Positions 48,192 through 58,753 of a stretch of 64,000 bases of DNA are shown here, piece by piece. Each line of letters starts with the position of its first letter. Position 1 is the first letter of the stretch. The stretch is from Streptococcus intermedius SK54 = ATCC 27335 (lineage in GTDB: Bacteria > Bacillota > Bacilli > Lactobacillales > Streptococcaceae). The stretch lies in the NCBI RefSeq assembly GCF_000413475.1, contig NZ_ATFK01000002.1:226001-290000 (forward strand), in the 5' to 3' direction. Made by a program: the position numbers and the translations under genes. Below the pieces are notes generated by a model. It was not told where the DNA came from. It saw only the letters and a list, made by a program, of their open reading frames with translations, and searched no databases.

Positions 48192-49022
48192 ATGAAACAA
48201 ACAATCTTTAATGCTTCGTTGGAAGAAAGTATGAATCTAGTGACTGACAAATATATTCAGACCGCTATGGAAGATATTAATGAAAAGGGGTATTGGCGAA
48301 AGATTATAGGTGGATTTACTATGATTTTATTTCTATTCATGGGATATGGTATAGGTTTTGCAACAGACCATTTTGGAGCTAGTTTCTTCTTTCAAAAAGT
48401 ATCGATTATTAATCTACTATTACTTATAGTTGGTACAGTTGAAATTTTTCATTATTTCATAGTATTAACAGGATTAAAAGACAGACGTGTTTTATCCTAT
48501 TATTATTATAACAGAACGATGTTTATTGTGATGTTCTGTTTTGTCTTACAAGGTATATTTTTAATAATAGGAGGTGCAGGACAATATTTAGGTTCTTTAT
48601 TTTCTAGCTTATTTTTCAGTAGTGTTTATATTTTAATCTTACTTAGATGTTATCAGTGGTTTAAAACAAGCACTTTGGAAGCCTTGTATGGACAGAAAGA
48701 GTTTCAGAACCCATTAGTCCGTTTTCTAGAGTATTTTGTTGTGTTTGCCAAAAAATATGGTGGAATAATTGCTTTTCTTTTAATTCTTCTTCGATGGCTT
48801 TTTCCGAATAATGCGCAACATAATGATTTTTTTAAAATTATTGGGTCATTGATTTTACCGTTAATATTTGTAATTCCTATTTATTTTATGATTGCTCTAG
48901 GTGCAGACAATTTTCAAGGTTATTATATTAAAAAATATATGGAAGAGTATCGGGAGCTGTCTGGTTATACGGTTGAGGAGTGGTATGGACCGCGCTCTAA
49001 GAAAGCAAAAGAGAGCAAGTAG
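48192..49022 (+). CDS. Six-helix membrane protein, candidate immunity protein 2 (paralogue)
   Basis: 276 residues. The first ~41 residues and the last ~45 are nearly identical to the protein at 47287. An internal block (TLEALYGQKEFQNPL, FAKKYGGI) is also nearly identical. In contrast, the membrane helices at ~42-145 and ~200-230 differ greatly. This mosaic fits an immunity repertoire in which the membrane part determines specificity. The effector it would match is absent here, only its 3' scar remains, so it is probably an orphan immunity gene. It is the last gene of the T7SS cluster. Confidence 0.7.
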   Translation: MKQTIFNASLEESMNLVTDKYIQTAMEDINEKGYWRKIIGGFTMILFLFMGYGIGFATDHFGASFFFQKVSIINLLLLIVGTVEIFHYFIVLTGLKDRRVLSYYYYNRTMFIVMFCFVLQGIFLIIGGAGQYLGSLFSSLFFSSVYILILLRCYQWFKTSTLEALYGQKEFQNPLVRFLEYFVVFAKKYGGIIAFLLILLRWLFPNNAQHNDFFKIIGSLILPLIFVIPIYFMIALGADNFQGYYIKKYMEEYRELSGYTVEEWYGPRSKKAKESK

Positions 49023-49208
49023 AAGTAGGCAATGTTACATTCTACCGACTAAGCTAGTACTCAGAGGATTGGAAAACACTTGATGTTAATCTTCACATTC
49101 TAATATTTTTGTCTGATCAAATCTCAAACTAAATTTTACTTTTTTCTAAATTAGAAGATAGTTTATGAATTACAGAGATTGCTTTCAAAAAACATATGCG
49201 AGTTTTTC

Positions 49209-49284
49209 TTGCTATTTCTCAGAAAGTTTAGTATAATAGTATCTCGTGAGCATCCCTCACTTACCCCTTGTAAAATCTAGGGGT
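49209..49284 (+). promoter_or_regulatory. Promoter and leader hairpins of the rpsF operon
   Basis: TTGCTA (49209-49214), 17 bp, TATAAT (49232-49237). The leader then forms two hairpins: GTGAG/CTCAC (49246-49260) and ACCCCT/AGGGGT (49263-49284). A GGAGG site and the rpsF ATG follow. The hairpins could be a binding site for S6:S18 feedback. I did not find the known CCG-box with confidence. Confidence 0.6.
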
Positions 49285-49310
49285 CATTAGACCAAAAGGA
49301 GGAAAAATCA

Positions 49311-49601
49311 ATGGCTAAATACGAAATTCTTTATATTATTCGTCCAAACATTGAAGAAGAAGCGAAAAACGCTTTGGTAGCACGCTTTGACTCTATCTTG
49401 ACTGGCAATGGTGCAACTGTTGTTGAATCAAAAGACTGGGAAAAACGTCGTCTTGCATACGAAATCCAAGATTTCCGTGAAGGACTATACCATATCGTGA
49501 ACGTTGAAGCTGAAGGCGCAGTTGCTTTAAATGAATTTGATCGTCTTTCAAAAATCAACGCTGACATTCTTCGTCACATGATTGTCAAGCTTGACGCATA
49601 A
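49311..49601 (+). CDS. rpsF: 30S ribosomal protein S6
   Basis: 96 residues, standard length for streptococcal S6. It begins [20 protein letters not shown] and contains [14 protein letters not shown] sequence ([22 protein letters not shown]). It binds 16S rRNA with S18, which is encoded two genes downstream in the conserved order rpsF-ssb-rpsR. Confidence 0.98.
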   Translation: MAKYEILYIIRPNIEEEAKNALVARFDSILTGNGATVVESKDWEKRRLAYEIQDFREGLYHIVNVEAEGAVALNEFDRLSKINADILRHMIVKLDA

Positions 49602-49612
49602 GAAGGGTTACT

Positions 49613-50083
49613 ATGATAAATAACGTTGTACTTGTGGGTCGGATGACCCGAGATGCCGAACTTCGCTATACGCCGCAAAATCAAGCGGTCGCAACTTTTA
49701 CTCTTGCTGTTAATCGCAACTTTAAAAATCAAAGTGGCGAGAGAGAAGCAGATTTTATTAACGTTGTAATTTGGCGCCAACAGGCAGAAAATCTTGCAAA
49801 TTGGGCTAAAAAAGGAGCTCTTATCGGAGTTACTGGTCGCATTCAGACACGTAACTACGAAAATCAGCAAGGTCAACGTGTCTATGTGACAGAAGTCGTA
49901 GCGGATAATTTTCAGTTATTGGAAAGTCGCGCTAGTCGTGAAGGTCAATCTTCTGGCGGCTATACTTCTAACAATTTTGGAAGTTCACCTTCTGCCAACC
50001 AAGTACCCAACTTTTCTCGTGATGAAAATCCATTTGGGAATACCAATCCAATGGACATCTCAGATGACGATCTACCATTTTAA
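49613..50083 (+). CDS. ssb: Single-stranded DNA-binding protein
   Basis: 156 residues. The OB-fold domain (~1-110) starts [22 protein letters not shown] Gly/Ser/Asn-rich linker and the conserved acidic tail [11 protein letters not shown], which recruits partner proteins, follow. It lies between rpsF and rpsR, 11 bp after rpsF. Confidence 0.97.
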   Translation: MINNVVLVGRMTRDAELRYTPQNQAVATFTLAVNRNFKNQSGEREADFINVVIWRQQAENLANWAKKGALIGVTGRIQTRNYENQQGQRVYVTEVVADNFQLLESRASREGQSSGGYTSNNFGSSPSANQVPNFSRDENPFGNTNPMDISDDDLPF

Positions 50084-50119
50084 TGGGTAAACAGAATAAT
50101 GATATAAAGGAGAAAGAAT

Positions 50120-50359
50120 ATGGCTCAACAACGTCGTGGCGGATTTAAACGCCGTAAAAAAGTTGATTATATCGCAGCAAATAAAATTGAATATGTTGAT
50201 TACAAAGATACTGAGCTTCTTAGCCGTTTTGTTTCAGAACGTGGGAAAATCCTTCCTCGTCGTGTAACAGGAACTTCAGCTAAGAACCAACGTAAAGTGA
50301 CAACAGCTATCAAACGCGCTCGCGTAATGGCTTTGATGCCTTTCGTAAATGAAGATTAA
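50120..50359 (+). CDS. rpsR: 30S ribosomal protein S18
   Basis: 79 residues, basic: [18 protein letters not shown], then [33 protein letters not shown], the S18 signature. It is the last gene of the rpsF operon before a terminator. Confidence 0.98.
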   Translation: MAQQRRGGFKRRKKVDYIAANKIEYVDYKDTELLSRFVSERGKILPRRVTGTSAKNQRKVTTAIKRARVMALMPFVNED

Positions 50360-50362
50360 TAG

Positions 50363-50392
50363 AAAATTCCCTGTCGTTGACGGGGATTTTTC
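50363..50392 (+). terminator. Terminator of the rpsF-ssb-rpsR operon
   Basis: AAAATTCCC and GGGGATTTTT form a stem with one G-T pair, followed by a T run. Confidence 0.8.
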
Positions 50393-50767
50393 TATATCTT
50401 CTGGTTTAATTTACCTAGATGGAGAAGGGCAGAGAACTTATATTCTGAGAAAATCAAAATAATCCTTCCTTTGCGAGCACTAGCTGCAACGTTAAAAGAG
50501 TATTTCGCGTTATGTTACGTCTCTTTGTTGAATCCTAGTTTCATTTTTGCCAGCTTGTCTTGCTAGCTTGTGATTTTTTACAGTATTAGAGGTATTGGTG
50601 CCACTCTAAGTTAGAACTGTACCTTAAAATAAATTCGAAGAACAGTCAAAAGTTTTAGTTCAGGTTAAGAAGGGGACACAGTCTGTGACTAGTCTCCTAC
50701 TTTGTTGATGGTTCTGTTGAGTAGACAATATGTTATAATGGAGAAAAATCCAGTAAAGGAGGAATGT
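50393..50767. other. Intergenic region without intact gene
   Basis: About 375 bp. A short open stretch just after the rpsR terminator (50399-50463) reads like a protein C-terminus (GLIYLDGEGQRTYILRKSK, then stop) and may be a gene remnant. A TATAAT at 50732-50737 and AAAGGAGG at 50755 lead into the GNAT pseudogene. Nothing else is recognisable. Confidence 0.4.
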
Positions 50768-51286
50768 ATGAAAGAATACTTATCCATTAGAGAGATGGTC
50801 TTGGCTGATATAGACATTCTATCTGAAAGCTTTATGGCTCAAGGCTGGCCCGGTCGGAAGGAAATTTTAAGAAAATATTTCCATGAACAGGAGGAGGGCA
50901 AGCGGCAAGTGTTGATTGCTGATGATTGCTGAGCTAGGTGCCGAGTTAGCAGGCTATATCACAATCTTGCCAATTGCAAAACACGGCCCTTTTGCCGGAC
51001 GTTATCCTGAATTGTCAGATTTCAATGTTTTTGAAAAGTTTCAAAGCAAGGGAATTGGCAGAACTTTGCTGGAAAAGGCAGTGCAGGAGGCAGAAAAATT
51101 CTCCAATGTAGTGACTCTGGGAGTTGGTTTGCATCATGGTTATGGAGCAGCACAGCGTCTTTATATCAAATCCGGTTTTATTCCAGATGGTTCTGGTGTC
51201 TGGTATAACAACAATTGCTCGCAGCTTATGTTCCATGTGAGAACAATGATGACTTGGTGCTGTATTTATCCAAAAAGGTAAAGTAA
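50768..51286 (+). pseudogene. GNAT acetyltransferase broken by a 10-bp tandem duplication
   Basis: The N-terminal part MKEYLSIREMVLADIDILSESF runs to KRQVLIA. There TGATTGCTGA is duplicated in tandem (50913-50922 and 50923-50932), shifting the frame. The downstream part (ELGAELAGYITILPIAKHGPFAGRYPEL...KGIGRTLLEKAVQEAEKF) holds the acetyl-CoA-binding motif. Near the end a second shift is likely: PCENNDDLVLYLSKK continues in another frame to a stop at 51284-51286. Removing one 10-bp copy restores VLIAELGAELAGYI. Confidence 0.85.
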
Positions 51287-51437
51287 AAAGTTGGAGACAA
51301 CATTAGCTGGCGCTCAAGAAAAGTTTGCGTTGATTGATTAGGCTTGACAGCGGTTGGATACAATAGAATACAGCGAAAGAGAACTCAAAAATCCACTTAA
51401 TTCAAAGTGGATTTTAACTATTATCATAAATATGATA

Positions 51438-52115
51438 TTAAACTTGTCTTGGTGAGGTAAGAGCACTGCGGATATTGAATTTTTTCTTGAGATAAAAACG
51501 GAGTGCCAAAGTTCCACCACCGAACACAAGGATAAATAAGTTTGGTAGTTTTGGATTTAAAATGGCTGGTAATAGGAAGGTTGTTCCATAAAGAACAATA
51601 GCCCATAACATCGTAGCAGCTGAAATGATAAGGAGTGATTTGAAAAATGGTGGTTTTTGACTTTGATCTTGATCAGTATAATAAAAGCGGTAAATAAAGT
51701 AATACATTCCATAAAATACGAGTGCCCCCACCGCGCTACCAAGTACAATCGTCACAATACCATAATTGCTAGGATTTTTGGAGAATAAGTTAACACTACT
51801 ATTTAAGATAGCAAATAAACTAAAGACAAATAAGAAAGCATCCATAATCATGAGATACGGATTGGTATTTTCTTTGATAGTTTGAGATTCTTTTTCTTTT
51901 GCTTCTGAAAAATTCGCTGCCCAAACAGTAGGTGCTCCATAAAATCCGCGGGCGGTAATTCCTTTGGATTGATTTTCAAGAATCGTGGGAATAATTTCTT
52001 CTAGTAAAACTTTAATTTCTTCGTCTGTCTTTCCATCTTTGATGAGTTGGTGGGTTGCGATACGGATAAATTCTTGATTTTTTTTACTGAGTTTAGCCAA
52101 AGAAATGTGTGACAT
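51438..52115 (-). CDS. DUF1129-family membrane protein
   Basis: 225 residues. The N-terminal cytoplasmic helical part (LSKKNQEFIRIATHQLIKDGKTDEEIKVLLEEIIPTILENQSKG) is followed by six hydrophobic helices. This is the layout of DUF1129 (YufK-like) proteins common beside corA in streptococci. Function unknown. It follows corA on the minus strand by 15 bp and is likely cotranscribed. Confidence 0.85.
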   Translation of the reverse strand: MSHISLAKLSKKNQEFIRIATHQLIKDGKTDEEIKVLLEEIIPTILENQSKGITARGFYGAPTVWAANFSEAKEKESQTIKENTNPYLMIMDAFLFVFSLFAILNSSVNLFSKNPSNYGIVTIVLGSAVGALVFYGMYYFIYRFYYTDQDQSQKPPFFKSLLIISAATMLWAIVLYGTTFLLPAILNPKLPNLFILVFGGGTLALRFYLKKKFNIRSALTSPRQV

Positions 52116-52130
52116 AAGATCTCCTTTTAA

Positions 52131-53075
52131 TTAGAATAATTTTTTGTGAATGAGATAGACTGTTAAGGAAACACTGATTGCAAAGGCGATAAAAATAATA
52201 ATCCAAAAAGCATGTGGTTCCCCATTGAGTGGTAAGTCATTATTTTTGAAGTTCATTCCATAGGCTGAGAAAATCATAGTTGGAATGGACATGACAATCG
52301 TCACTAAAGCTAGAGCTTTCATGATGTTATTTTGATTGTTTGAAATAATAGAAGCAAACGTATCTGTCATACTGTGCAAGATATTTCCATAAATATCTGC
52401 CATCTCAATTGCCTGTTGAGTTTCGATGAGTGTGTCTTCTAGCAAATCCTCATCTTCCAAATATTTTTTGATATTACTTGTAGCACTGGTTAATTTTTTA
52501 ATTACACGCTCATTGGTTTTTAAGGACGCTTTAAAATAGACAATCGTTTTTTCAAGTTCCATGAGTTCAATTAGTTCTTCATTCCGAGTTGACTTGTGTA
52601 GCTGACTTTCAATTTGCTCACTTTTACGATCAATGGAACGAAGCGCTGTCAAATACAGCTCGGCGTTTCGATAAAGAATTTGGAAAATAAAGCGAGAACG
52701 CATAAATGTATAGAAATTACGTAACCGTCGATTAATAAAAATATCGAGCAATGGAAGTTTTTCCAAACAGGTAGTAATAATCGCATCTTCGGTAATAATA
52801 ATCCCTAGAGGGATGGTTACATAGTAAGTCTGATTATTTCGCTCCTCTGTAATTGGAACATCCACGATAATCAAAGTATATTCATCTTCGATGGTAACAC
52901 GAGACATTTCCTCTGCATCAAGGGGTGCTCGTAAGTCCGTAATATCAATGTCAAAGGCATTGGAAATTTCAGTAGACTCACTTTGAGAAGGGTTGACTAA
53001 ATTAATCCAAGTCCCCGACTCAAGCGTATCAATTTCTTTAAATTCAGTTGTTGTTGATAGAAAGACTTGTTTCAT
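52131..53075 (-). CDS. corA: CorA-family magnesium/divalent-cation transporter
   Basis: 314 residues. A large N-terminal cytoplasmic domain is followed by two C-terminal helices, with the hallmark YGMN motif (FSAYGMNFKNNDLP) at the end of helix 1. The length is normal for the CorA/MIT family. It imports Mg2+ or Co2+, or acts as a related channel. It is divergent from uvrA with 122 bp between. Confidence 0.92.
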   Translation of the reverse strand: MKQVFLSTTTEFKEIDTLESGTWINLVNPSQSESTEISNAFDIDITDLRAPLDAEEMSRVTIEDEYTLIIVDVPITEERNNQTYYVTIPLGIIITEDAIITTCLEKLPLLDIFINRRLRNFYTFMRSRFIFQILYRNAELYLTALRSIDRKSEQIESQLHKSTRNEELIELMELEKTIVYFKASLKTNERVIKKLTSATSNIKKYLEDEDLLEDTLIETQQAIEMADIYGNILHSMTDTFASIISNNQNNIMKALALVTIVMSIPTMIFSAYGMNFKNNDLPLNGEPHAFWIIIFIAFAISVSLTVYLIHKKLF

Positions 53076-53197
53076 GTTTGCCTCCTTCAGTTATTTGCAC
53101 ACCGTACTATTATACTATAAAATTCCGAGTTTTTGGGTAAAAGATTGTAGAAAATTTTGTTATAATAGAAAGAAGTCTAAAATAAAGTGTGGTAAGA

Positions 53198-56023
53198 ATG
53201 CAGGATAAAATTATCATTCATGGAGCGCGAGCCCATAATTTAAAAAATGTTGATGTTACGATTCCGCGGGATAAGTTGGTTGTAGTGACAGGGCTGTCTG
53301 GTTCAGGCAAGTCTAGCTTAGCTTTTGATACTCTCTATGCAGAGGGACAACGGCGTTATGTAGAAAGCCTGTCGGCTTATGCCCGTCAATTTTTGGGCAA
53401 CATGGAAAAACCAGATGTGGATTCAATTGACGGTCTTAGCCCTGCTATTTCCATTGACCAAAAAACGACTAGCAAGAATCCTCGTTCAACAGTCGGAACA
53501 GCTACAGAAATCAATGATTACCTCCGTTTGCTCTATGCGCGTGTGGGAACTCCATATTGTATCAATGGGCATGGAGCCATTAAAGCTTCTTCTGTAGAAC
53601 AAATCGTCAATCAAGTTTTGGAATTACCCGAACGTCAGAGATTACAAATTCTAGCGCCAGTTATCCGTAAGAAAAAAGGACAGCACAAGACAATCTTTGA
53701 TAAAATTCAAAAAGATGGATATGTTCGGGTGCGCGTGGATGGAGATATTTATGATGTAACCGAAGTCCCAGAGCTTTCTAAAACGAAAAAGCACGATATC
53801 GAAGTAGTGGTGGATCGGATTGTCATTAAGAAGAGTGTACGCGGTCGATTATTTGATTCGATTGAAGCAGCTTTAAGGCTTGCGGAAGGTTACGTGGTGA
53901 TTGATACGATGGATGGCAAAGAATTACTCTTTTCCGAGCATTATGCCTGTCCAGTCTGTGGTTTTACGGTTCCTGAACTCGAACCGCGCCTTTTCTCTTT
54001 TAATGCCCCATTTGGCTCCTGCTCTGACTGTGACGGCTTAGGTATCAAGTTAGAGGTTGATTTGGATCTTGTAGTGCCTGATAGTAGTAAATCATTACGT
54101 GAAGGAGCTCTAGCACCGTGGAATCCAATTTCTTCTAGTTATTATCCGCAAATGTTAGCTCAGGCGATGGAAGCCTTTGGCATCGAGATGGATAAGCCTT
54201 TTGAGGAATTGAGTGAGGAAGAAAAACAGCTGATTTTCTTTGGCTCAGATGGTCGAGAGTTCCATTTTCACTATGAAAATGAATTTGGTGGCGTGCGGGA
54301 TATCGACATCCCTTTTGAAGGAGTAGTAACCAATATCAACCGCCGCTATCATGAAACTAACAGTGATTTTACCCGTAGCCAAATGCGTCTTTATATGAAT
54401 GAGTTGACTTGTGCAAGTTGCCATGGTTATCGATTGAATCCACAAGCCTTGTCTGTTAAAGTGGGGGGTGAAGGTGGTGTTAATATTGGGCAAGTATCTG
54501 ATTTGTCTATTGCAGATCATTTAGAATTACTTTCTCATCTGACTTTGACTGAAAATGAAGTGGCCATTGCAACACCGATTATTAAAGAAATTCGCGATCG
54601 CTTGACTTTTCTTCATAATGTCGGGCTTAATTACTTGACACTATCTCGTTCTGCTGGAACATTGTCGGGTGGTGAGAGTCAGCGGATTCGCTTGGCAACT
54701 CAAATTGGCTCCAATCTCAGTGGTGTTCTTTATATCTTGGATGAACCCTCTATTGGTCTACACCAGCGGGATAACAATCGCTTGATTGCCAGTCTCAAAA
54801 AAATGCGTGATTTGGGCAATACTCTCATTGTGGTTGAACATGATGAAGATACTATGCGCGAAGCGGATTGGTTGATTGATGTTGGACCTGGAGCAGGTGT
54901 TTTTGGTGGTGAAATTGTTGCGGCAGGCACTCCAGAGCAAGTTGCAAAAAGCAAGAAATCAATTACAGGTCAGTATTTATCGGGCAAACGTGAAATTCCA
55001 GTGCCATTGGAGCGCCGCGTAGGAAACGGCCGCTTTATTGAAGTAACAGGTGCGCGAGAGCACAATTTGCAAAACATCACGGCCCGCTTCCCGTTAGGAA
55101 AATTTATAGCCGTGACGGGAGTTTCCGGTTCTGGGAAATCCACCTTGGTTAATTCCATTTTGAAAAAAGCAATCGCTCAAAAACTCAATCGTAATTCAGA
55201 CAAACCGGGTAAATTCAAAAATATTTCAGGAATTGAGCATATTGATCGTTTGATTGATATTGACCAGAGCCCGATCGGCCGAACACCAAGATCCAATCCA
55301 GCGACGTATACTGGCGTCTTTGATGATATTCGCGATCTCTTTGCTAAGACCAACGAAGCTAAGATTCGTGGGTATAAAAAGGGGCGTTTCTCTTTCAATG
55401 TGAAGGGGGGACGCTGCGAGGCCTGCTCTGGGGATGGGATTATCAAGATTGAGATGCACTTTTTACCAGATGTTTATGTCCCTTGTGAGGTTTGCCATGG
55501 AACACGGTACAATAGTGAAACCTTGGAAGTGCACTACAAAGAGAAAAACATTGCTCAAGTTTTGGATATGACGGTCAATGATGCAGTGGAATTTTTTAAG
55601 CATATTCCTAAAATTGAGCGGAAACTTCAGACCATCAAAGACGTAGGACTAGGATATGTAACATTAGGACAACCTGCCACAACTCTTTCTGGTGGTGAGG
55701 CTCAGCGGATGAAACTAGCCAGCGAACTTCACAAGCGCTCAACAGGTAAGTCTTTCTATATTCTGGATGAACCAACTACAGGTCTGCACACGGAGGATAT
55801 TGCGAAACTTCTCCAAGTGCTATCACGTTTTGTAGACGATGGCAATACGGTTCTCGTCATCGAACATAATTTGGACGTTATTAAGACGGCCGATCACATT
55901 ATTGATCTTGGACCAGAAGGTGGTATTGGTGGAGGTACTATTATTGCTACTGGTACACCAGAAGAAGTAGCTGCAAACTCTGCTAGCTATACTGGCCAGT
56001 ATCTAAAAGGAAAGTTAAAATAA
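53198..56023 (+). CDS. uvrA: Excinuclease ABC subunit A
   Basis: 941 residues. Two ABC ATPase modules: Walker [22 protein letters not shown] near the start and [13 protein letters not shown] near residue 640, with signatures [12 protein letters not shown] and [12 protein letters not shown]. Zinc fingers are CPVCGF/CSDCDG and [16 protein letters not shown]. It recognises DNA damage and loads UvrB. ATG 53198 ([17 protein letters not shown]) was chosen over a GTG three codons upstream by homology. Confidence 0.98.
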   Translation: MQDKIIIHGARAHNLKNVDVTIPRDKLVVVTGLSGSGKSSLAFDTLYAEGQRRYVESLSAYARQFLGNMEKPDVDSIDGLSPAISIDQKTTSKNPRSTVGTATEINDYLRLLYARVGTPYCINGHGAIKASSVEQIVNQVLELPERQRLQILAPVIRKKKGQHKTIFDKIQKDGYVRVRVDGDIYDVTEVPELSKTKKHDIEVVVDRIVIKKSVRGRLFDSIEAALRLAEGYVVIDTMDGKELLFSEHYACPVCGFTVPELEPRLFSFNAPFGSCSDCDGLGIKLEVDLDLVVPDSSKSLREGALAPWNPISSSYYPQMLAQAMEAFGIEMDKPFEELSEEEKQLIFFGSDGREFHFHYENEFGGVRDIDIPFEGVVTNINRRYHETNSDFTRSQMRLYMNELTCASCHGYRLNPQALSVKVGGEGGVNIGQVSDLSIADHLELLSHLTLTENEVAIATPIIKEIRDRLTFLHNVGLNYLTLSRSAGTLSGGESQRIRLATQIGSNLSGVLYILDEPSIGLHQRDNNRLIASLKKMRDLGNTLIVVEHDEDTMREADWLIDVGPGAGVFGGEIVAAGTPEQVAKSKKSITGQYLSGKREIPVPLERRVGNGRFIEVTGAREHNLQNITARFPLGKFIAVTGVSGSGKSTLVNSILKKAIAQKLNRNSDKPGKFKNISGIEHIDRLIDIDQSPIGRTPRSNPATYTGVFDDIRDLFAKTNEAKIRGYKKGRFSFNVKGGRCEACSGDGIIKIEMHFLPDVYVPCEVCHGTRYNSETLEVHYKEKNIAQVLDMTVNDAVEFFKHIPKIERKLQTIKDVGLGYVTLGQPATTLSGGEAQRMKLASELHKRSTGKSFYILDEPTTGLHTEDIAKLLQVLSRFVDDGNTVLVIEHNLDVIKTADHIIDLGPEGGIGGGTIIATGTPEEVAANSASYTGQYLKGKLK

Positions 56024-56028
56024 GATTT

Positions 56029-56063
56029 AAAAGACTCTGCTTTTTTAGGCAGAGTCTTTTTTA
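56029..56063. terminator. Bidirectional terminator after uvrA
   Basis: AAAAGACTCTGC (56029-56040) pairs perfectly with GCAGAGTCTTTT (56049-56060), with T runs on both strands. It serves uvrA and the convergent nucleotidyltransferase gene. Confidence 0.95.
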
Positions 56064-56816
56064 TAATAAATTACGAATTTTTTCTTTTATAAATGGGTTA
56101 AGAGAATAGTGTTTATCCAGATATTCTAGGAGTGCTTGAGCAGACTCAGAAATGCGTTCGTAACCTTGCAAAAAGTGAGGCAATTGCTCGGCTTCCTTTG
56201 GATAACCGTCTTCAAATCGTCTGTTGGTATTAAAGACATCTATAAAATTAGATTTAGAAGTGGTTTCCAAACTGATTAGTTCAGTCCAAAGCTTGACGGC
56301 TCTGTTTTGGATGAAATCATAAGCAGCTAATTTTTCGCCTCGCTGATAGCGACCTAGCCCTAAATATAGATTGCATGAAATTTCTCCCAACAGCCATTCA
56401 CGGTCTCTGTTTTCTTTTGATGGCAGTCTTTGTGGCTGACAGATTGTTTCATCAAAACCGACCTCCTTCCAGATAATCTTGCCCTCAGCGAAGGGAATGT
56501 TTACTAGTTCATGAGCTTCAAAGACAGCAAATTCACAAAAAACATCATCTTCAAATAGAACTTTATGTCCGTCTACTGTATTTTGGTAGTGAAATGCAAT
56601 TGGTTCTAGCTTACTTAACCAGGTTAGGTCTTGGATATAGGTCTGCTTGTAGCCATCTTTTACAATAACAAAGAAGTCTAAATCTGAGTACTGATCCAAT
56701 CGTTCTCTTTCTGTTCCGCAAGAACCAAGTGCCAGCAAAGCTAGTGCTTGTTTCGAATCTTTTAGAGACTGACCAATCTCATCTAGTCTTTGTAACAGTA
56801 ATTCAGTTTTATTCAT
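56061..56816 (-). CDS. Nucleotidyltransferase-domain protein
   Basis: 251 residues. The nucleotidyltransferase signature is GSCGTERERLDQYSDLDFFVIV (residues ~31-52), with a third acidic residue likely in FCEFAVFEAHE. A helical C-terminal domain follows. It resembles the aminoglycoside/lincosamide nucleotidyltransferase fold (ANT/LnuB-like), but in a core-genome position between uvrA and pepP. Antibiotic modification is therefore only one possibility. It is monocistronic and convergent with uvrA. Confidence 0.75.
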   Translation of the reverse strand: MNKTELLLQRLDEIGQSLKDSKQALALLALGSCGTERERLDQYSDLDFFVIVKDGYKQTYIQDLTWLSKLEPIAFHYQNTVDGHKVLFEDDVFCEFAVFEAHELVNIPFAEGKIIWKEVGFDETICQPQRLPSKENRDREWLLGEISCNLYLGLGRYQRGEKLAAYDFIQNRAVKLWTELISLETTSKSNFIDVFNTNRRFEDGYPKEAEQLPHFLQGYERISESAQALLEYLDKHYSLNPFIKEKIRNLL

Positions 56817-56963
56817 ATCGTTACCTCATTATTTCTTGTATAACAAAAATTATACATTTATCGCTTTCAAATGTCAATTTCATCTAATCCTAACTATATA
56901 GATTGTATTATTTTCAGTGTTTTTTTGCTATAATAAATTGAATCATTTTACGGAGGTTTTCTC

Positions 56964-58025
56964 ATGTTATCAAGAGTTGAAAAATTTGAAGTAGCCTTAA
57001 AACAGACAGAGTGTGATGCTGTCTTAGTAACCAATTTGAAGAATATTTACTATCTGACGGGTTTTAGCGGAACAGAAGCGACGGTTTTTATTAGCAAAAC
57101 GCGACGGATTTTTTTGACAGATTCCCGCTATACCTTGATTGCCAAAGGTGTGGTCAAAGGATTTGATATTATTGAAACGCGTGATGCTTTGGGAGAAATC
57201 GCTAAAATCATTGGGGACGATAAATTAGAAAAAATTGGCTTTGATGATCAAGTGCCCTATGCCTATTTCAAGATGCTGAAAAGCGTATTTGCAGCCTATA
57301 AACTGATAGCTATGAGCAGTTTCATCGAGAATCTACGCATGATAAAAGACGTGGAAGAAATTGATACGATTCGAAAAGCTTGTCAAATTTCCGATCAAGC
57401 CTTTCTAGATGTATTAGACTTTATCAAACCAGGTGAGACAACCGAGTTGGCAGTTATGAACTTTTTAGATGCTCGCATGCGCAAACTAGGTGCTTCAGGT
57501 GCGTCTTTTGATTTCATCATAGCCTCGGGATACCGTTCTGCCATGCCTCATGGAGTAGCTAGTGAGAAAGTGATTCAAACTGGTGAAACCTTGACGATGG
57601 ACTTTGGTTGTTATTACAATCACTATGTTAGCGATATGACACGAACCGTTCATGTAGGGCATGTGACGGATGAGGGACGTGAGATTTATGATATTGTCTT
57701 GCGTGCCAACAAGGCTTTGATTGATCAAGCCAAGGCTGGAGTCAGTCGTATTGACTTTGATCGGATTCCACGTCAGATCATCAATGATGCGGGTTACGGA
57801 GCTTATTTTACTCATGGGATTGGCCATGGAATTGGGCTTGATATTCATGAAATCCCTTACTTTGGTAAGTCCTCTGAGTCGATTGAAACAGGGATGGTTT
57901 TAACAGATGAGCCAGGTATCTATCTGGATGGTAAATATGGCGTCCGTATTGAAGATGATCTTGTCATCACGGAAACAGGTTGTGAAGTATTGACTCTTGC
58001 CCCAAAAGAGCTAATTGTGATTTGA
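56964..58025 (+). CDS. pepP: Xaa-Pro peptidase (M24B; aminopeptidase P/prolidase)
   Basis: 353 residues. A creatinase-like N-terminal domain (~1-125) and an M24 catalytic domain. The dinuclear metal ligands are visible: Asp in TMDFGCYYNHYVSDMTRT (two Asp), His in HGIGHGIGLDIHE, Glu in LTDEPGIYL and Glu in VRIEDDLV. It removes N-terminal residues before proline, or splits Xaa-Pro dipeptides. It sits directly upstream of efp, a conserved Firmicute arrangement. Substrate specificity (PepP or PepQ) cannot be decided here. Confidence 0.88.
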   Translation: MLSRVEKFEVALKQTECDAVLVTNLKNIYYLTGFSGTEATVFISKTRRIFLTDSRYTLIAKGVVKGFDIIETRDALGEIAKIIGDDKLEKIGFDDQVPYAYFKMLKSVFAAYKLIAMSSFIENLRMIKDVEEIDTIRKACQISDQAFLDVLDFIKPGETTELAVMNFLDARMRKLGASGASFDFIIASGYRSAMPHGVASEKVIQTGETLTMDFGCYYNHYVSDMTRTVHVGHVTDEGREIYDIVLRANKALIDQAKAGVSRIDFDRIPRQIINDAGYGAYFTHGIGHGIGLDIHEIPYFGKSSESIETGMVLTDEPGIYLDGKYGVRIEDDLVITETGCEVLTLAPKELIVI

Positions 58026-58083
58026 GAATTGTCAATCTTTATGATAAAATAAAGAGAAATCTATTTTAAAAGAGGTAATAATA

Positions 58084-58644
58084 ATGATTGAAGCAAGTAA
58101 GCTGAGAGCTGGTATGACGTTTGAAACAACGGATGGGAAATTGATTCGTGTCCTTGAAGCAAGCCACCATAAACCAGGTAAAGGGAATACTGTTATGCGT
58201 ATGAAACTACGTGATGTACGTACAGGTTCAACTTTTGATACAACTTACCGTCCAGAAGAAAAATTTGAACAAGCGATTATTGAAACACGCCCAGCACAGT
58301 ACTTATACCAAATGGATGACACGGCTTATTTCATGGATACAGAGTCATTTGAACAATATGAAATCCCAGTAGCGAATGTAGAGCAAGAATTGAAATTTAT
58401 CCTTGAAAATTCAGAAGTGAAAATTCAATTCTACGGAAGTGAAGTTATTGGTGTTACGGTTCCAACGACCGTAGAATTAGTTGTAACAGATACACAACCT
58501 TCTATCAAAGGAGCAACAGTAACAGGTTCTGGTAAACCAGCTACTCTTGAAACGGGTCTCGTAGTAAACGTACCAGACTTTATCGAAGTCGGACAAAAAT
58601 TGATTATCAATACGCAAGAAGGAACCTACGTTTCTCGTGCATAA
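58084..58644 (+). CDS. efp: Elongation factor P
   Basis: 186 residues, normal EF-P length. It begins [45 protein letters not shown]; the modification loop carries KPGKGN. The C-terminal OB domains end in [29 protein letters not shown]. It relieves ribosome stalling at polyproline stretches. AAGAGGT precedes the ATG. Confidence 0.98.
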   Translation: MIEASKLRAGMTFETTDGKLIRVLEASHHKPGKGNTVMRMKLRDVRTGSTFDTTYRPEEKFEQAIIETRPAQYLYQMDDTAYFMDTESFEQYEIPVANVEQELKFILENSEVKIQFYGSEVIGVTVPTTVELVVTDTQPSIKGATVTGSGKPATLETGLVVNVPDFIEVGQKLIINTQEGTYVSRA

Positions 58645-58753
58645 TTTATTCTAAGAACTAGAAGTTCTTAATTACTATTAAACGGGGACTTGGAGTCTAG
58701 CAATCATTGAACAGACTCCCAGAATATCTTTGTGTCTTAAGAAAGGACAAGTT

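Noticed and set aside
53379..55459. Alternative-frame open stretches within uvrA
   Set aside because: They overlap a complete uvrA with all its motifs and show no independent coding signals.
58655..58675. Terminator after efp (TAAGAACT/AGTTCTTA hairpin)
   Set aside because: The stem is short with a 3-nt loop and lacks a T tract, so a terminator call is not supported.
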